Source of the DNA: 13-2-20CM-68-14 sp046733295
GTDB taxonomy: Bacteria; Actinomycetota; Thermoleophilia; Gaiellales; Gaiellaceae
Length of the DNA stretch: 49,471 bases
Assembly: GCA_046733295.1 (NCBI GenBank)
Contig: JBKPOY010000054.1
Span: forward strand, 1 to 49,471
Reading direction: 5' to 3'
Shown: positions 40,217 through 49,471 of the stretch, piece after piece
How the letters are laid out: each line of letters starts with the position of its first letter
Position numbering within the stretch: the first letter of the stretch is position 1
Position numbers and translations under genes: made by a program
Notes under the pieces: model-generated
Told to the model about the DNA's origin: nothing
Seen by the model: the letters and a program-made list of their open reading frames with translations, nothing else
Database searches by the model: none

Positions 40217-40418
40217 GCCCGCGCGACCGCTCGCTGCCGCGACGGCCGTTCCGCGACAGCGCGATCTTCTACGGCGTGCTCGCGGTGATGATCGTGGTCG
40301 TCACGATCGTCACCGACGGCGGGCTCGTGAAGGGGCTCGCGATCGCGATCGGCTTCTTCGTGATCGCGACCGGGTGGAGCTGGTGGCGCTTCCGCCAGAG
40401 GCTCGACGAGCGAAGCGA

Positions 40419-40422
<4 letters not shown>
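40213..40422 (+). CDS. Small two-helix membrane protein in the hut operon
   Basis: The 69-residue protein has a basic N-terminus (SPRDRSLPRRPFRD), two membrane helices (about 17-33 and 39-55) and a charged tail. It overlaps hutH by ATGA at one end and hutU by ATGA at the other, so it is translated as part of the operon. I do not recognise a family. It could help transport or anchor an enzyme, but nothing in the sequence shows this. The overlaps make it very likely to be a real gene. Confidence 0.75.
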
Positions 40423-42127
<1,705 letters not shown>

Positions 42128-42131
<4 letters not shown>

Positions 42132-43363
42132 GCGAAGCGGCGGGCGCGCGGACGCTGCTGGTCCGCGACCTCGCCCAGCTCGCCACCCCCGCGGGCGGAG
42201 GAGCCCCGCTCCGTGGCGCTGCTCTGGGCGACGTCGACGTGGTCGAGGATGCGTACGTCCTCTGCGAGGGCGGTCGAGTCGCGGCCTTCGGGCGGATGCG
42301 GGAGCTCGGCAGCACGATCGCGCGCGAAGCCGAGGAGCTGGACGGACGCGGGCTCTGCGCCGTCCCTGGCCTCGTCGACTGCCACACGCATGCGTGCTTC
42401 GCCGGCGACCGCGTGGACGAGTTCGAGCTTCGGGCCGTCGGCGCGAGCTACGAGGAGTTGCACGCCGCCGGCGGCGGCATCCTCGCGACGGTCCGCGCGA
42501 CTCGCGCGGCGGGTGACGCCGGTCTCGCGGAGGCCGTCCGCCAGCACCGCGAGTGGATGCTCCGCGCGGGGACGACGACGTTCGAGGCGAAGTCGGGCTA
42601 CGGGCTCGACCGGGAGACGGAGCTTGCGTCGCTCCGTGCGATCCGCGACGCCGGCGGCGTTCCCACCTGGCTCGGGGCGCACGCTGTCCCGCCCGAGTTC
42701 GACGATCCCGACGCGTACCTGGAATTCGCTCTGTTCGAGGTGCTGCCGCAGGCCTCGCAGCTCGCCGAGGCGGCCGACGTGTTCGTCGAGACCGGCGCCT
42801 TCACAGCCGACCAGGCGCGCCGCTATCTCGGCGCGTGCCGCGACGCCGGGCTCGCGCTCCGGATCCACGGCGACCAGTTCACGGAGCGGGGGGCGATCGA
42901 CGTCGCGATCGAGCTCGGCGCGCGGTCGGTCGACCATCTGGAGGCGACCGGCGACGGTGGAGTGCGGGCGCTGGCGAGGAGCGACGTCGTCGGCGTCCTG
43001 CTGCCGGCCAGCGCGCTGTTCCTCGACCGGCCGATGCCGCCCGCGCGTGCGCTCGTCGACTCCGGCGCAGCGATCGCGCTCGCGACGGACTTCAACCCGG
43101 GCAGCGCCTTCTGCGAGAGCCTCCCGCTCGTATGCTCGCTCGCGGCTACACAGTTACACCTGTCGCCGGGCGAGGCCTTGTCTGCCTGCACCGCCAACGC
43201 TGCGCACGTCCTTGGGAGGGCCGACGTGGGCCGCATCGCGCCAGGCCGCGTCGCCGATCTCGTCCTGCTCGACGCCCCGGACTGGCGGCATCTCGCGTAT
43301 CACCTCGGAGGCGACCTCGTTACCGTTGTGATCAAGGACGGCCGGATCGCCTGGAGGCGCTGA
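42128..43363 (+). CDS. hutI: Imidazolonepropionase
   Basis: HutI opens the ring of imidazolonepropionate to give N-formimino-glutamate. The 411-residue amidohydrolase has the metal-binding VDCHTHACFAGDR motif, KSGYGLD, the His ligand regions WLGAHAVP and IHGDQFTE, and the late Asp in ATDFNPGS. GTG 42128 overlaps the hutU stop. The next gene is the acetyltransferase, whose frame continues directly after the hutI stop. Confidence 0.95.
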
Positions 43364-43414
43364 GAGATTCCGGCCCACCGGCTCGCGATCTCCGCCGCGG
43401 CGACGGCCGAGGAC

Positions 43415-43879
43415 GTGGCCGATGCGCGGGCGCTGTTCCTCGAATACGCAGAGTCGCTCGGGTTCGACCTCGGTTTTCAGGACTTCGAGGCCGAGCTGAG
43501 AAGTCTCCCGGGCGATTACGCGCCGCCGGGCGGGGTGCTCCTGCTCGCGCGGGCGGCGGACGAGGCGGTCGGATGCGTCGGGCTGCGTCCGCTCGCGCCA
43601 GAGACGTGTGAGATGAAGCGCCTATACGTTCGGCCGGAAGCCAGGGGCACCGGGGCGGGGCGCGCTCTCGCCGAGGCCGTGGTCGAGGTGGGGCGAGAGC
43701 TCGGGTACCGGCGAATGCGCCTCGACACGGTGCCGGCGATGACTGCCGCGCGGGCGCTCTACCGGTCGCTCGGGTTCCGCGAGATCGAGCCGTACCGCTT
43801 CAACCCGATCCCCGGCACCTCGTTCATGGAGCTCGATCTCGCTGCGCCGCGCCCGGGTGAGCGAGACACCCCGCGCTAG
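43415..43879 (+). CDS. GNAT-family N-acetyltransferase, start uncertain
   Basis: The 154-residue protein has the GNAT acetyl-CoA site VRPEARGTGAGRAL (about 72-85), preceded by EMKRLY, and YRRMRLDTVPAMTAARALYRSLGF, a branch of small acetyltransferases common in actinobacteria and proteobacteria. The substrate is unknown. GTG 43415 is the first canonical start, but it would omit the first strand of the fold. The preceding codons (LAISAAATAED) read like that strand, in the same frame as the end of hutI. ATT 43367 or ATC 43388 might be used. Its TAG stop begins the next gene's -10 box. Confidence 0.78.
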   Translation: MADARALFLEYAESLGFDLGFQDFEAELRSLPGDYAPPGGVLLLARAADEAVGCVGLRPLAPETCEMKRLYVRPEARGTGAGRALAEAVVEVGRELGYRRMRLDTVPAMTAARALYRSLGFREIEPYRFNPIPGTSFMELDLAAPRPGERDTPR

Positions 43880-43882
43880 GCT
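43877..43882 (+). promoter_or_regulatory. -10 box formed by the acetyltransferase stop codon
   Basis: TAGGCT begins with the TAG stop of the acetyltransferase and ends 6 bases before ATG 43889, the exact spacing for a leaderless mRNA. Confidence 0.6.
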
Positions 43883-43888
43883 TGGCGC

Positions 43889-44311
43889 ATGCCTTCACGG
43901 AAGCAGCGCCGCCGGCGACAGAAGGAGCGGCGGCACGAGTACGAGTACGTCTACGTGGACGACACCGGCGAGGAGGTCGAGCCGGCCGAAAGGCCCGCGC
44001 GCCGGCCCGATCGCAACGGCAAGGACGACCGAAAGAATCGTGCCACTACGGAGTCGAAACGTTCCCTCCGCGCGCAGCAACCCCCGTCCTGGAAGCGCTC
44101 CGCGAAGCGGGCGCTTCTCTTCTTTCCGCTCTTCTTCATCGTCTTCACGCTCGTGAACAAGGACGCCGCCGTCACCTCCCGGCTCGTCGCGTCGGTCGGA
44201 TATTCGGCGCTTTTCATTCCGCTGACCTACATGATGGATCGCACCACCTACCGCGCCTTCGCGCGGCGCTCGGGGGAACCGCGGGACCGCAAGCGCGGCC
44301 AGAAAGCCTAA
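43889..44311 (+). CDS. Small membrane protein with a highly charged N-terminus
   Basis: The 140-residue protein starts with about 75 residues of mostly charged, low-complexity sequence (many Arg, Lys, Asp and Glu). Two hydrophobic helices follow (about 76-90 LLFFPLFFIVF and 101-118) and a basic tail ends it. I do not recognise it. Such proteins are common uncharacterised membrane proteins of actinobacteria. It starts leaderless from TAGGCT, and its TAA shares bases with the stop of the convergent cupin gene. Confidence 0.7.
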   Translation: MPSRKQRRRRQKERRHEYEYVYVDDTGEEVEPAERPARRPDRNGKDDRKNRATTESKRSLRAQQPPSWKRSAKRALLFFPLFFIVFTLVNKDAAVTSRLVASVGYSALFIPLTYMMDRTTYRAFARRSGEPRDRKRGQKA

Positions 44312-44649
44312 ACGACCGTACTGCCCCGGTAGTGGCCGGGTCCCGGCCACGGTGCGAGCAGGAGGAGCAGGCGCGCCCCCTCCTCGGTCGAGACAGCGTG
44401 CCGCTCGTCGGGCTCGAACCGCAGCAACGTCCCGGCCTCCGAGTCGAGTCGCTCGCCGCCGCACTCCACGTGCACCCGGCCGTCGACGACCACGATGAAA
44501 GCGTGCTCCTTGACCTGGTGGTCACCGAGCTCCTGACCGGGCTCGAGGCTGATGAGAACGGCCCGTGCCGTGCCCTCCGTCGACTCCAGCACAAGCGGGG
44601 AACGGCTGCCACCGGGGGTCTCCAGCTCGCGGAGGTTCCAGTGGCGCAC
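44308..44649 (-). CDS. Cupin-domain protein
   Basis: The 113-residue protein is a single cupin beta-barrel. Motif 1 is degenerate (GQELGDHQVKEHAFIVVVDGRV, with two His and one Glu) and motif 2 is FEPDERHAV with His. It could bind a metal and act as a small enzyme or sensor. GTG 44649 lies 7 bases from a minus-strand TAGGAT (44657-44662), which decides the start over the longer frame. It converges on the charged membrane protein and diverges from the MBL gene. Confidence 0.8.
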   Translation of the reverse strand: MRHWNLRELETPGGSRSPLVLESTEGTARAVLISLEPGQELGDHQVKEHAFIVVVDGRVHVECGGERLDSEAGTLLRFEPDERHAVSTEEGARLLLLLAPWPGPGHYRGSTVV

Positions 44650-44656
44650 GGCGGCG

Positions 44657-44662
44657 ATCCTA
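44657..44662 (-). promoter_or_regulatory. -10 box of the cupin gene
   Basis: The minus strand reads TAGGAT, ending 7 bases before GTG 44649, consistent with a leaderless mRNA. Confidence 0.5.
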
Positions 44663-44688
44663 TGCGGTTTCGGGCGAAGCAGCGCCGT

Positions 44689-44694
44689 TAGACT
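44689..44694 (+). promoter_or_regulatory. -10 box of the MBL-hisS-aspS operon
   Basis: TAGACT ends 8 bases before ATG 44703, so the operon message would have a leader of about 2 bases. Confidence 0.55.
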
Positions 44695-44702
44695 CGGCCG
44701 CC

Positions 44703-45341
44703 ATGAGCCTCGCAGTCGACCGTCACGAGCTCGGTCCGATCGGCACCAACGGCTACGTGATCCGCGCCTCCGACGACGCTGCCGAGGCCGTGGTCGTCGA
44801 CCCCGGCGGGAATGCCGACGAGCTGGCCCGTGAGCTCGAACGCCTCGACGCACGCTGCGCCGCGATCCTGATCACGCACGGCCACTGGGATCACCTCGGC
44901 GGCGTTGCCGACCTGGCGGAGACGACCCGGGCTGCGGTGCACATGGCCGCCGACGAGCGGATCGCGCTCGAGGAGATCAACACGTTCACCCCGCCGGGCA
45001 TCGAGCTCCGGCCGTACTCGCCCGACGTGCTGCTCGACGGCGACGAGGTGTTGGAGCTCGCCGGCCTGACGTTCCAGACGCTCCGAGTCCCCGGTCACTC
45101 GCCCGGCCACCTGGCCTATCACGTCGACGGCTGCCTCTTCTCGGGGGACCTGCTGTTCGCAGGGTCGGTCGGCAGAACCGACCTTCCGTACGCCGACTGG
45201 GGAACGCTCGTCGCCTCAATCCGGTCGCTCGCCGACCGCTTCCCTCCGGAGACCATCGTGTATTCGGGACACGGCCCGGAGACAACGCTCGGGCGCGAGC
45301 TTCGGAGCAATCCCTTCCTCACCGAGCTGCGCGCTTCGTGA
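44703..45341 (+). CDS. MBL-fold metallo-hydrolase (glyoxalase II-like)
   Basis: The 212-residue protein belongs to the metallo-beta-lactamase fold. The metal site is H59-x-H61-x-D63-H64 in THGHWDH, with HSPGH, the bridging Asp in FSGDLLF and the late SGHGPET. This matches glyoxalase II-like hydrolases that commonly sit just upstream of hisS in actinobacteria. The substrate may be a thioester, but that cannot be fixed from sequence. ATG 44703 is chosen from TAGACT 8 bases upstream. Its stop overlaps hisS as GTGA. Confidence 0.88.
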   Translation: MSLAVDRHELGPIGTNGYVIRASDDAAEAVVVDPGGNADELARELERLDARCAAILITHGHWDHLGGVADLAETTRAAVHMAADERIALEEINTFTPPGIELRPYSPDVLLDGDEVLELAGLTFQTLRVPGHSPGHLAYHVDGCLFSGDLLFAGSVGRTDLPYADWGTLVASIRSLADRFPPETIVYSGHGPETTLGRELRSNPFLTELRAS

Positions 45342-46579
45342 CGACGAGGTTCGAGGCTCCACGCGGGACGCACGACATCCTGCCGGCCGAGCAGCCCTTC
45401 TGGCGCCGCGTGACGGAGGAGATCGAGCGCCTTTGCGCCCTCTACGGCTACCGGCGGATCCAGACGCCCGTCTTCGAGGAGACGGAGCTCTTCGCGCGCA
45501 CGTCGGGCGCAGGGTCTGACGTCGTCCAGAAGGAGATGTACACGTTCGAGGACCGGGGCGGCCGCTCGCTGACCCTCCGTCCCGAGGCGACCGCGCCGAT
45601 CGTCCGGGCCTATCTCGAGCGCGGCCTGCACAGGGAACCCCAGCCCCAGAAGCTGTTCACGATCGCGTCGATGTACCGCTACGCAGCGCCTCAGAAGGGG
45701 CGGTACCGCGAGCACTGGCAGGCGTCGATCGAGGCGATCGGCTCCGACGACCCCGCGGTCGATGCGGAGGTGATCCAGCTCTACGACGAGCTGCTTCGAC
45801 GGCTCGGGGTGACGAACTACCGGCTCGAGCTCAACTCGATCGGCGACCGGAACTGCCGTCCGGCCTATGTGGAGCGGCTGAACGAGTGGCTCGACGCTCA
45901 CGAGGACGTGCTCGACGAAGACGCTCGGCAAAAGCGGGCGACGACGCCCCTGCGCGTCTTCGACGTGAAGAACGAGCGGGTCCGGGAGGCGCTGGCGGGT
46001 GCGCCAACGATCGGCGAGTCGCTCTGCGACGCCTGCCGTGCCCACTTCGAGGCCGTTCGCCGCTACCTCGACGCCTCGGGGGTCGAGTACGAGCTCGTGC
46101 CGACGCTCGTCCGCGGCCTCGACTACTACACGCGCACGACGTGGGAGTTCGTTGGACCCGAGCACGGCGCGCAGAGCTCGATCTCCGCCGGTGGCCGGTA
46201 CGACTACCTCGCGGAGGACATCGGCGGGCCGCACACGCCAGGAGTCGGCTTCGGCGCGGGAATCGAGCGGTTGCTGATCGCGCTCGAGGACGCCGGGGTG
46301 GAGGCGCCCGCGGACGACCGGACCGACATCTTCTTCGCGATCGAGGAGAACGCGCCGCGCGAGCACGTGGTGCGGCTGGCCGCCAAGCTGCGGCGGAGCG
46401 GCAGGGCGTGCGACACCGACTACGCTGGCCGTTCGCTGAGGGGCCAGCTGACCCAGGCGGGGCGACTAGGCGCCCGCGTCGTGGTGATCGTCGGGGCCGA
46501 GAAAGCGACGATCCGCGAGAGCGGTGCGGACGACGTCGAGGTCGGGCTCGACGACCTCGAGGAACGGCTGTCGGCATGA
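45338..46579 (+). CDS. hisS: Histidyl-tRNA synthetase
   Basis: This class II synthetase charges tRNA-His. The 413-residue protein has PRGTHDILP at the start, motif 1 near RIQTPVFEE, motif 2 with MYRYAAPQKGRYREHWQ, the His-binding LVRGLDYYTRT and GGRYDYL, motif 3 GFGAGIERLL, and a C-terminal anticodon domain. It is encoded between the MBL hydrolase and aspS with 4-base overlaps, a common actinobacterial order. GTG 45338 is fixed by the overlap and the usual N-terminus. Confidence 0.96.
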   Translation: MTTRFEAPRGTHDILPAEQPFWRRVTEEIERLCALYGYRRIQTPVFEETELFARTSGAGSDVVQKEMYTFEDRGGRSLTLRPEATAPIVRAYLERGLHREPQPQKLFTIASMYRYAAPQKGRYREHWQASIEAIGSDDPAVDAEVIQLYDELLRRLGVTNYRLELNSIGDRNCRPAYVERLNEWLDAHEDVLDEDARQKRATTPLRVFDVKNERVREALAGAPTIGESLCDACRAHFEAVRRYLDASGVEYELVPTLVRGLDYYTRTTWEFVGPEHGAQSSISAGGRYDYLAEDIGGPHTPGVGFGAGIERLLIALEDAGVEAPADDRTDIFFAIEENAPREHVVRLAAKLRRSGRACDTDYAGRSLRGQLTQAGRLGARVVVIVGAEKATIRESGADDVEVGLDDLEERLSA

Positions 46580-48315
46580 GTTGGCGGGACCTGGGAGCCG
46601 GCGAGGTGCGTCCGGACCACGTCGACGACCGCATCACCCTCGCCGGCTGGGCGGCGCGGCGCCGCGACCACGGTGGGCTGATCTTCGTCGACCTGCGCGA
46701 CCAGACGGGCATCTGCCAGCTCGTCGTCAACCCCGAGCGCTCGCCGGAGGCGGCCAGGGCGGCGCACGCCGTTCGCAACGAGTTCGTGCTGCAGGCGGAG
46801 GGCGAGGTCGTTCGACGTGCGCCGGAGGCGGTCAACGCGAACCTCCCGACCGGTGAAGTCGAGCTGCAGGTCGACACGCTTCGGATCCTTTCGACGTCAC
46901 CCGCGCTGCCGTTCCAGCTCGACGAGGAGGGAGTCGACGAGACGCTGCGGCTGCACTACCGCTGGCTCGACCTGCGCCGCGACAGGATGCAGCGGAACAT
47001 CCGCAAGCGCGCGCAGCTCGTCTCGATCATCCGACGCGAGATGGAGGCGGCCGGCTTCGTGGACGTGGAGACGCCGATCATGGCGAAGCCGACGCCGGAG
47101 GGAGCGCGCGACTTCCTGGTGCCGACGCGCCTGCAGCCAGGCCGTTTCTTCGCCCTCCCCCAGTCGCCGCAGATCTACAAGCAGCTGCTCGTGGTCTCGG
47201 GCTTCGAGCGCTACTACCAGATCGCGCGCTGCTTCCGGGACGAGGACCTGCGGGCCGACCGGCTGCAGGAGCTGACCCAGCTCGACGTCGAGATGGCCTT
47301 TCCGGATCAGGAATTCCTCTTCGGGCTCGTCGAGCGGACGATGCAGAGCGTCTGGCGCGAGTGCATCGGCGCGGAGATCGAGGCGCCGTTCCAGCGGCTG
47401 ACGTGGGACGAGGCGCAGGCGCGCTACGGCTCGGACAAGCCGGACTTGCGCTTCGGCCTCGAAATCGAGGACGCCACGGAGCTGACGCGGGGGTCCGAGT
47501 TCGGCGTCTTTGCAACCGCGCCGGCCGTGCGCTTCATCCGCGTCCCGCAAGAGCTCTCGCGCTCCGCTCTCGACCGGCTCGAGGCCTTTGCGAAGGACTG
47601 GGGCGCGAAGGGCCTCGCCTACATCGTCGTCGACGAGGAGGGGGAGGTGAGGTCGCCGATCGCGAAGTTCCTCTCCCAGGGCGAGCTCGACCGCTTCCGC
47701 TCCGAGCCGGCGACGACGGTCATCTTCGGCGCCGACGTGCCCGAGATCGTGGCGCGGGTCCTCGGGGCGCTGCGGCTCGAGCTCGGCCGCGAGCTCGACC
47801 TGATCGACCGTCAAGCGTGGCGGTTCCTCTGGGTCACGGACTTCCCGCTGCTCGAGTGGGACGACGAGGAGGGCCGCTGGTCGGCGGTTCACCACCCCTT
47901 CACGCGGCCGAACCCCGAAGGGGTCGAGCTGCTCGACTCGGACCCGGGCGCGGCCCGCGCGGTCGCCTACGACCTCGTCGTCAACGGGATCGAGATCGCC
48001 GGCGGGTCGTTCCGGATCCACGAGCCTGAGCTGCAGGCGAAGCTCTTCGACTTGCTCGGCATCGCCCCGGACGACCAGCGGGCGAAGTTCGGCTTCCTGC
48101 TCGAGGCGCTCGCGATGGGAGCCCCTCCGCACGGTGGAATTGCCTCGGGCATCGACCGGCTGTCCATGGCACTCCTGGACGAGCCGTACATCCGCGACAC
48201 GGTCGCCTTCCCCAAGAACCAGGCGGGGGTCGACCCCATGTCCGGCGCGCCGACCGACGTTCCTCCGTCCCAGCTCGCGGAGCTAGGAATTGACATCGTG
48301 GTGCAGAACGACTAA
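46576..48315 (+). CDS. aspS: Aspartyl-tRNA synthetase
   Basis: The 579-residue protein is a bacterial-type class IIb synthetase. It has the N-terminal anticodon OB-fold (about 1-110, LAGWAARRRDHGGLIFVDLRD), motif 1 near VETPIM, motif 2 with FRDEDLRADR, the bacterial GAD insertion (about 290-420) and motif 3 GIASGIDRL. Whether it is specific for tRNA-Asp or also charges tRNA-Asn needs comparison of anticodon-loop residues. ATG 46576 overlaps the hisS stop. Confidence 0.96.
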   Translation: MSWRDLGAGEVRPDHVDDRITLAGWAARRRDHGGLIFVDLRDQTGICQLVVNPERSPEAARAAHAVRNEFVLQAEGEVVRRAPEAVNANLPTGEVELQVDTLRILSTSPALPFQLDEEGVDETLRLHYRWLDLRRDRMQRNIRKRAQLVSIIRREMEAAGFVDVETPIMAKPTPEGARDFLVPTRLQPGRFFALPQSPQIYKQLLVVSGFERYYQIARCFRDEDLRADRLQELTQLDVEMAFPDQEFLFGLVERTMQSVWRECIGAEIEAPFQRLTWDEAQARYGSDKPDLRFGLEIEDATELTRGSEFGVFATAPAVRFIRVPQELSRSALDRLEAFAKDWGAKGLAYIVVDEEGEVRSPIAKFLSQGELDRFRSEPATTVIFGADVPEIVARVLGALRLELGRELDLIDRQAWRFLWVTDFPLLEWDDEEGRWSAVHHPFTRPNPEGVELLDSDPGAARAVAYDLVVNGIEIAGGSFRIHEPELQAKLFDLLGIAPDDQRAKFGFLLEALAMGAPPHGGIASGIDRLSMALLDEPYIRDTVAFPKNQAGVDPMSGAPTDVPPSQLAELGIDIVVQND

Positions 48316-48345
48316 TCCGACTGGCGGATCGGCCGATGATGAAGC

Positions 48346-48351
48346 CATACT
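48346..48351 (+). promoter_or_regulatory. Candidate -10 box of the coiled-coil protein gene
   Basis: CATACT, one base off TANNNT, ends 9 bases before ATG 48361. It has the same first-base C as CAGAAT ahead of the threonine aldolase gene. Confidence 0.4.
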
Positions 48352-48360
48352 TCCAGGCGA

Positions 48361-49239
48361 ATGGCGACTGAAGGCAGAGGACAAGCACAGGCATCCCTGA
48401 CGCCGCTTCCGAGCGTCGAGGATCTGCCGACCCTCCCGGACGGCGGCTACGAGCCCCAGCGCGTCCAGGAGGCATTCGAAGCTTTTCGCCGGCATGCCAC
48501 ACAGCTACAGGTTCAGCTGCGCGTTCTCCAGGCGGCTGCGAGAAGCGGCCAGGTCGAGCCGACGGGCCACGCGGTCCGCATGGACGCCCTGCATCTGATC
48601 CGCGCTGCAGCCGACATGGCGGACACGATCGAGCGCGACGCCCAGACGGCGTCGGTCACGCAGTTCCGCCGCACCGAGGAAGAGGTCAGCCGGCGACAGC
48701 GCGAGCTGCAGGAGCGGGAGCACGAGGTCGAGCGTTACCGGCAGGAGAGCGAGCGCCAGCGTGCGGAGCAGATCAACAATGCCCGCAACGAGGCGCGGGA
48801 GATTCAGGCCGACGCGCAGCGCCAGTCGACAGCCGAGATTCGCGAGGCGGAGGCCCGTGCCAGCCGGCTGCTCGAACAGGCTCGTCACCAGGCAACCGAC
48901 CTGACGAACGCGGCCCGCGCCGAGGTGGAGCAGACGCTCGAGTGGGCTCGTGCCCAGGCCGCCGCGGTGGTCGCCCGCGCGCAGCAGGGCGCCGAGCAGC
49001 TCCTCGCAGCCGCGGGGCTCGGCGACGAGGCGATCTCGGGCGTCGTCGACAAGATCATGGAGGCCGCACAGGCTTCGACCGAGGCGAGCCGCGGGCCCGC
49101 CGTCACGCCCACGCCGACCCCCAGCGCTCAGCCTGCTTCCGTCCCCGAACCTGACGAGCACCCGGCCTCGACCGAGCCGCACGCCACGGCCGACGACGAG
49201 GGCGAGACGACCGGGGAGCCCGGCGAGACCGGGCGCTAG
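48361..49239 (+). CDS. DivIVA-like coiled-coil protein
   Basis: The 292-residue protein has a short N-terminus, then helical stretches. A very long coiled coil runs about 100-225, rich in Glu, Arg, Gln and Ala, with repeated EAREIQADAQRQ-like heptads. The tail is Pro/Thr/Glu rich (about 240-292). There is no membrane helix. It resembles DivIVA/Wag31-like or ATP synthase b-like cytoskeletal proteins but lacks the clear N-terminal DivIVA membrane-targeting motif, so the family is not certain. A role in polar growth or division would be an inference. Confidence 0.72.
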   Translation: MATEGRGQAQASLTPLPSVEDLPTLPDGGYEPQRVQEAFEAFRRHATQLQVQLRVLQAAARSGQVEPTGHAVRMDALHLIRAAADMADTIERDAQTASVTQFRRTEEEVSRRQRELQEREHEVERYRQESERQRAEQINNARNEAREIQADAQRQSTAEIREAEARASRLLEQARHQATDLTNAARAEVEQTLEWARAQAAAVVARAQQGAEQLLAAAGLGDEAISGVVDKIMEAAQASTEASRGPAVTPTPTPSAQPASVPEPDEHPASTEPHATADDEGETTGEPGETGR

Positions 49240-49242
49240 TCT
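49237..49242 (+). promoter_or_regulatory. -10 box formed by the coiled-coil gene's stop codon
   Basis: TAGTCT starts with the TAG stop of the preceding gene and ends 9 bases before ATG 49252. Confidence 0.55.
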
Positions 49243-49251
49243 CTCGGCGTC

Positions 49252-49471
49252 ATGCCGGGACGTCTCGGGCCCCGCTTCGCACTCGAAGCGCTCTTTCTGA
49301 TCGGGCTGGCCGTCGGAGCGGGCCTCGCCGACCTCGAGACCAAGTGGATCCTGCTCGTGATGGCCGCAGGCTGGATCATCGTGGCGCTGCTCGAGCTCAC
49401 CGCGGAGCGGATGTGGGAGTCCGTTCCGCCGTGGCGGCGGCCGTACTACTCCGCGGTCGCGCCCGAGCCGG
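49252..49471 (+). CDS. Membrane protein, 3' end missing
   Basis: The first 73 residues are visible: a short basic start (PGRLGPRF), two hydrophobic helices (about 9-26 and 32-47) and then an amphipathic, Trp-rich stretch (MWESVPPWRRPYY). The frame is open at the window end. The family is not recognised. It probably pairs with the coiled-coil protein just upstream, but its own -10 box suggests separate transcription. Confidence 0.65.
   Translation, partial: MPGRLGPRFALEALFLIGLAVGAGLADLETKWILLVMAAGWIIVALLELTAERMWESVPPWRRPYYSAVAPEP

Overview
The window reads as a chromosomal segment of a high-GC actinobacterium. Gene order, frequent GTG/TTG starts, single-domain paralogues and promoters of the TANNNT type just upstream of start codons fit class Thermoleophilia (Gaiellales/Solirubrobacterales-like) best. 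The class is inferred from gene content and style, because no rRNA or other taxonomic marker is present. Genes are packed tightly: most same-strand neighbours overlap by 4 to 14 bases (ATGA, GTGA), and several convergent pairs share their stop codons.

Layout. 1-9349 is the distal part of the division and cell wall (dcw) cluster: murF (5' end missing), mraY, murD, ftsW, murG, murC, murB, ftsQ, ftsZ. ftsZ has its own near-consensus promoter. 9378-13792 is the glycine cleavage operon gcvT-gcvH-gcvPA-gcvPB behind a GC-rich structured leader. 13789-20105 holds rlmN, a threonine aldolase (a glycine source), a Ca2+/H+ antiporter, a HAD hydrolase, a Cys-rich protein, and a base-excision pair (endonuclease IV and an AlkZ/YcaQ-like glycosylase). 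20123-25398 holds gltX, a membrane protein, a lone receiver, an M3-like metallopeptidase, purU in a lower-GC patch, and tRNA-Glu(CTC).

25501-31429 is an envelope region: an O-antigen-ligase-like membrane protein with TPRs, an ECF sigma factor with a probable membrane anti-sigma partner, two tandem L,D-transpeptidases and a secreted protein. 31549-36386 holds tRNA-Gln(CTG), an HD-domain protein and a heterodimeric ABC exporter. 36414-43363 has a uracil-DNA glycosylase and a methyltransferase, then a histidine degradation block: glutamate formimidoyltransferase, hutH, a small membrane protein, hutU, hutI. 43415-49471 has an acetyltransferase, small membrane proteins, a cupin, an MBL hydrolase, hisS, aspS and a DivIVA-like coiled-coil protein.

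Metabolically, threonine aldolase, the glycine cleavage system, formimidoyltransferase and PurU all meet at the tetrahydrofolate one-carbon pool.

The most striking structure is regulatory. At four divergent gene pairs a single 7-bp near-palindromic core (TANNNTA) can serve as the -10 box for both strands. It sits exactly 6 (once 7) bases from both start codons, so both mRNAs would be leaderless and their starts lie 18-19 bp apart. Elsewhere the TAG stop codon of one gene forms the first half of the -10 box of the next leaderless gene.
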